Shown here in pieces: positions 38,596 through 40,939 of a stretch of DNA of 40,939 bases. The notes under the pieces were generated by a model. The model had not been told where the DNA came from. It did no database searches and worked only from the letters and a program-made list of their open reading frames with translations. The DNA lies in IMG/VR virus record IMGVR_UViG_3300044681_000173, positions 1-40,939 of that record, one strand, 5' to 3'. Source of the DNA: a virus. The position numbers were made by a program, and so were the translations under genes. The number at the start of each line of letters is the position of its first letter. Positions within the stretch are counted from its first letter, which is position 1.

Positions 38596-40506
38596 CTACA
38601 GCCTTCCCACCATTTGTGACGCAGCCAGCTCGTCCAAAGAAATCACGTACCTACTTTCGATATCGCGAGCGCTAGCGAAAGGATTCGACATGAACTTCGA
38701 CATGCCAGCAGACTGAAACAGCACCTCGCGGGCAACAATCTCGCAGAACCACAACGCCATCACGGCGTCCATCTTCAACTTGGTTCCCTTAACACCCGGC
38801 TGCCACGTGATCAACTGCTCCACCAGTTTCTTCACGTGCTCAAACGAACTCGCGTCCGGCAACTCAACAATGTTGTCACCAGCGTGCTTGAACGTCTCCT
38901 GCCCCTCACGCTTGGTCTTCGAACCAAACAACGGAGCAAGAGACGCCACGCCAAAATCAGGATCAGACTTGTTCGTAGACGTGTGATGCGGACGATACGA
39001 GATACCCCGAGTCGCAAGAAACGCCCGGATCTCCTCATCCTTCGTCAAGAACAACTGAAACGCATTCGACTCAACAATCACCGTGTTCGGCTTGTACTTG
39101 TCCGACCACGAGTAAATCAACTCCCGAATCGCCGCAGGAGTGGGAGCAGTCATCACATGCACATCAAGCACGTAACGCATCTGCGTGCGGCGATCCACCG
39201 CGTAAGCAACAGCGGCAGTGTCACCCGACATCGCAGGATCAATCCCAATAATGCGATAGAAATTCGCAGAATCAGTCGGGTGACCAGCAGCCCCAGACAC
39301 CAATGGACCCGGCTTCCGCATACCATTGATTGCGCCTCTGACGCAGACCGGATCAAAGATGGCATCCTCGGCAACATCGAGGTTCTGGTACACCAGCGAC
39401 CATTTGCTGGGACCAACCTCATTGCGGACCACGCTCAAACGTGGGCCGCTCCACCGCTCAAAATGACCATCCTCATCAGGGCGATCACTCTCAGCCAGTG
39501 GAAGATCACACTTCGGCCACAGCGTCTCCCAATCAGAAGGAGAATCGCCATAACCCAACACCGCAGGCATCGCCAAATACGTCCACGGCACACGACCATC
39601 CGTGTAATGCTCCGCGTTACGCAGCTCCCGATACAAATCCACCGGAGCAACCCGCGTACCCACCACCAGCAACTGGCCGCCATCCGGTGGAAGTCGGGAC
39701 GCCACCTCCTGCCGGATCCAATCCTGATGCTTGGCCCACTCCCCCGCGTTAGACAAGGTCACCACGTCGTCAAGAACAATCAGGTTCGCACGCGAGCCAT
39801 AAATGGCCCCACCCGCGCCCAGCGCCTCAACAGTCGGGTCTTTCTCCCCTGAATCGCGAGCGTCCCCGCCCAGATAGATCTTGTTCGCAGCCCACTGATC
39901 CGCCGTCGCCTTGTAGCCATCCGCAGGCCCAAACGCCACCTGCAAATCCGCATACCTCGGATGCGTCAGCCGCTGCTTAATCGCATACAGGAACTTCTTC
40001 GCCTGCTCCTGAGTCTTCGACACAATCAACACATTGATGTTCGGATCCTTCGCGATCCGGTACGTCACATAGTTGATCGTGATCGTCATGCTCTTCGCAT
40101 GATTCGGAGGAACGTTCACAAGAAGCCGCGACAAGCCAGCAGTCCCCGGCTCATACACCATCGAGTCATGCAGCCAAGACGGCTCCCGACCCTCCAGCAG
40201 ATCCACCACGTTCTGCATATGGGGCCACACCTTCGTCCCCAAATACCGCTCGCTGAACTCCGAAAACCCGATATCCGAATCCCGCGACACCCGAGCCACA
40301 TCAGCCCGACCCAGACGAACCTGATCCACCCGATCAGCGAAATCCCGATTCTCACGGCGGCGAGCCTCGTACCACGAGCGAGACCGCCGTATCACCTTCA
40401 AACCCTGCTCAATCGTCCGGCCCTGCCGGACCAGATCAATCAGCTCCTGCTCAGCAACCTCAGGCGCGACACGGCGGCGAGGATGCTCCTCAGGCTTCCT
40501 CGCCAC
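38596..40506 (-). CDS. terL: Terminase large subunit with TerS-like N-terminus
   Basis: 636 residues, GTG start behind GGAGG. ATPase: Walker A NVPPNHAKSM (131-140) and Walker B LIVLDD (242-247). Nuclease domain begins RIIGIDPAMSGDT with the metal-binding Asp423. The first about 70 residues, EQELIDLVRQGRTIEQGL then RRSRSWYEARRRENRDF, look like the helix-turn-helix and helical region of small terminase subunits, and no separate terS gene is seen. It cuts and pumps DNA into the head. The first gene of the late operon. Confidence 0.9.
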   Translation of the reverse strand: MARKPEEHPRRRVAPEVAEQELIDLVRQGRTIEQGLKVIRRSRSWYEARRRENRDFADRVDQVRLGRADVARVSRDSDIGFSEFSERYLGTKVWPHMQNVVDLLEGREPSWLHDSMVYEPGTAGLSRLLVNVPPNHAKSMTITINYVTYRIAKDPNINVLIVSKTQEQAKKFLYAIKQRLTHPRYADLQVAFGPADGYKATADQWAANKIYLGGDARDSGEKDPTVEALGAGGAIYGSRANLIVLDDVVTLSNAGEWAKHQDWIRQEVASRLPPDGGQLLVVGTRVAPVDLYRELRNAEHYTDGRVPWTYLAMPAVLGYGDSPSDWETLWPKCDLPLAESDRPDEDGHFERWSGPRLSVVRNEVGPSKWSLVYQNLDVAEDAIFDPVCVRGAINGMRKPGPLVSGAAGHPTDSANFYRIIGIDPAMSGDTAAVAYAVDRRTQMRYVLDVHVMTAPTPAAIRELIYSWSDKYKPNTVIVESNAFQLFLTKDEEIRAFLATRGISYRPHHTSTNKSDPDFGVASLAPLFGSKTKREGQETFKHAGDNIVELPDASSFEHVKKLVEQLITWQPGVKGTKLKMDAVMALWFCEIVAREVLFQSAGMSKFMSNPFASARDIESRYVISLDELAASQMVGRL

Positions 40507-40592
40507 AGAACCTCCAAGGAGTAACAGCGGCAGGAAGAAAGGGGGAAAGCGCCTTAGACAGACTCCACCGCAACCAGAAACAAAGAACGTGA

Positions 40593-40626
40593 GCCCCTGC
40601 GGGGGGCGTAAGCCCCCCTAGGGGCG
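40593..40626. other. GC-rich hairpin in the late leader
   Basis: The inner stem GGGGGGC/GCCCCCC has loop GTAA, and the outer stem GCCCCT/AGGGGC is separated by a small internal loop. It is in the leader RNA of the late operon, about 90-110 bases upstream of terL. It may act in mRNA stability or attenuation. Confidence 0.55.
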
Positions 40627-40647
40627 AACCAGAAAAGAACTCTCTAA

Positions 40648-40675
40648 AGAGTAAGAGGGGTTGAAAAGGGGTCAA
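40648..40675 (-). promoter_or_regulatory. Late operon promoter candidate
   Basis: On the minus strand TTGACC (40675-40670) and TACTCT (40653-40648) are spaced by 16 bases. The -10 and spacing are identical to those of the integrase promoter, and the -35 differs by one base. The 14-bp palindrome ACTCT-CTAA-AGAGT (40639-40652) overlaps the -10, so it could be repressed by a dimeric regulator. The leader to terL would be about 135 bases. Confidence 0.6.
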
Positions 40676-40939
40676 TCTCAAGACCCAAGCCGAAAAAACC
40701 CCCAAAGATGTCCGAATTATCCACATTCAACCCCGCCACAGCTCCACCAAGGACACCCAACCCATCTGGTCGAAATTTTTGAGAGCACTAGATGTAGGGG
40801 GTGGGGGGGCGGTTTAAGCATCCCCCGGTCGGGGGGGCTTACGTGGGGGACTTCCACACAAGTTCGAAGGCAAGTGAGGGGGCAACCGCCCCGCCCCCGC
40901 CTGCGCCAGCGATCACAGTGCGGGGGGGAGGGGGCCGGG

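Larger units (their letters stand above)
40507..40939. other. Late leader and G/C-rich right end
   Basis: No gene I can support. It contains the late promoter candidate (40648-40675), a GC-rich hairpin (about 40593-40626; GCCCCT/AGGGGC and GGGGGGC/GCCCCCC around GTAA), a small palindrome at 40639-40652 over the -10, and G runs toward the end. On the minus strand an A/T-rich GATAAT patch lies near 40712-40723. Confidence 0.5.

Noticed and set aside
38836-39852. A 338-residue open frame on the plus strand
   Set aside because: Opposite the terminase gene, which has clear ATPase and nuclease motifs; composition is that of an antisense frame.
40490-40726. A short minus-strand open frame upstream of the terminase
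   Set aside because: It overlaps the terminase start, the late promoter and hairpins, has no ribosome site and codes for low-complexity sequence.

Overview
The window reads as a nearly complete genome of a temperate, short-tailed (podovirus-like) bacteriophage of a high-GC actinobacterium. Evidence for the host: a WhiB-type protein, many ATGA/GTGA-coupled GTG starts, a Cas4-like nuclease and small proteins of the kinds common in actinophages, and an integrase that appears to be read from a leaderless transcript. Evidence for a short tail: terminase, portal, an N4-gp56-type major capsid protein, head-tail adaptor and fibres are present, but no tail tube, sheath or classic tape measure; very large internal-type virion proteins take their place. 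There are no rRNA genes, no CRISPR arrays and no insertion sequences.

Layout. (1) 1-129: G/C homopolymer end and the first of a family of repeated leader elements. (2) 130-5874, rightward: fourteen mostly small genes, including an orphan cytosine-5 methyltransferase and a DUF932 protein. They form cassettes, most of them opened by a repeated element: a conserved 25-nt block, one or two RNA hairpins, then a GAAGGGA Shine-Dalgarno. (3) 5861-13808, leftward: replication/early module with a sigma factor, a 3'-5' exonuclease, a primase split into Toprim and CHC2 genes, a proteasome/HslV-like Ntn hydrolase, a lysozyme-like protein, three PD-(D/E)XK nuclease-type genes (one of them split in two by a zinc-ribbon gene), WhiB, a RecA-fold ATPase and, at the promoter-proximal end, an HTH protein. 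No DNA polymerase gene was found. (4) 13809-14042: divergent switch region with two dyads overlapping candidate promoters. (5) 14043-15235, rightward: tyrosine integrase and a zinc-ribbon protein, ended by a bidirectional terminator. (6) 15283-40506, leftward: one long late module read from the terminase toward the lysis genes. Order: terminase, portal, internal virion proteins (965 and 1640 aa among them), a tRNA-like element, scaffold, capsid, adaptors, two fibres (one with RCC1 repeats), holin-like proteins, M15 endolysin, a DUF6321 protein, a large virion protein and a putative peptidoglycan-binding miniprotein. (7) 40507-40939: non-coding leader with a late promoter candidate and a second G/C-rich end.

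How it may work: the HTH protein probably governs the switch region; the replication module uses host polymerase with phage primase and ATPase; the phage sigma factor and the repeated leader elements may form a regulatory circuit (inference); the late promoter resembles the integrase promoter in its -10 sequence and spacing. The most unusual items are the repeated structured leaders, the split Fe-S nuclease, the Ntn hydrolase, the tRNA-like element and a TerS-like N-terminus on TerL.
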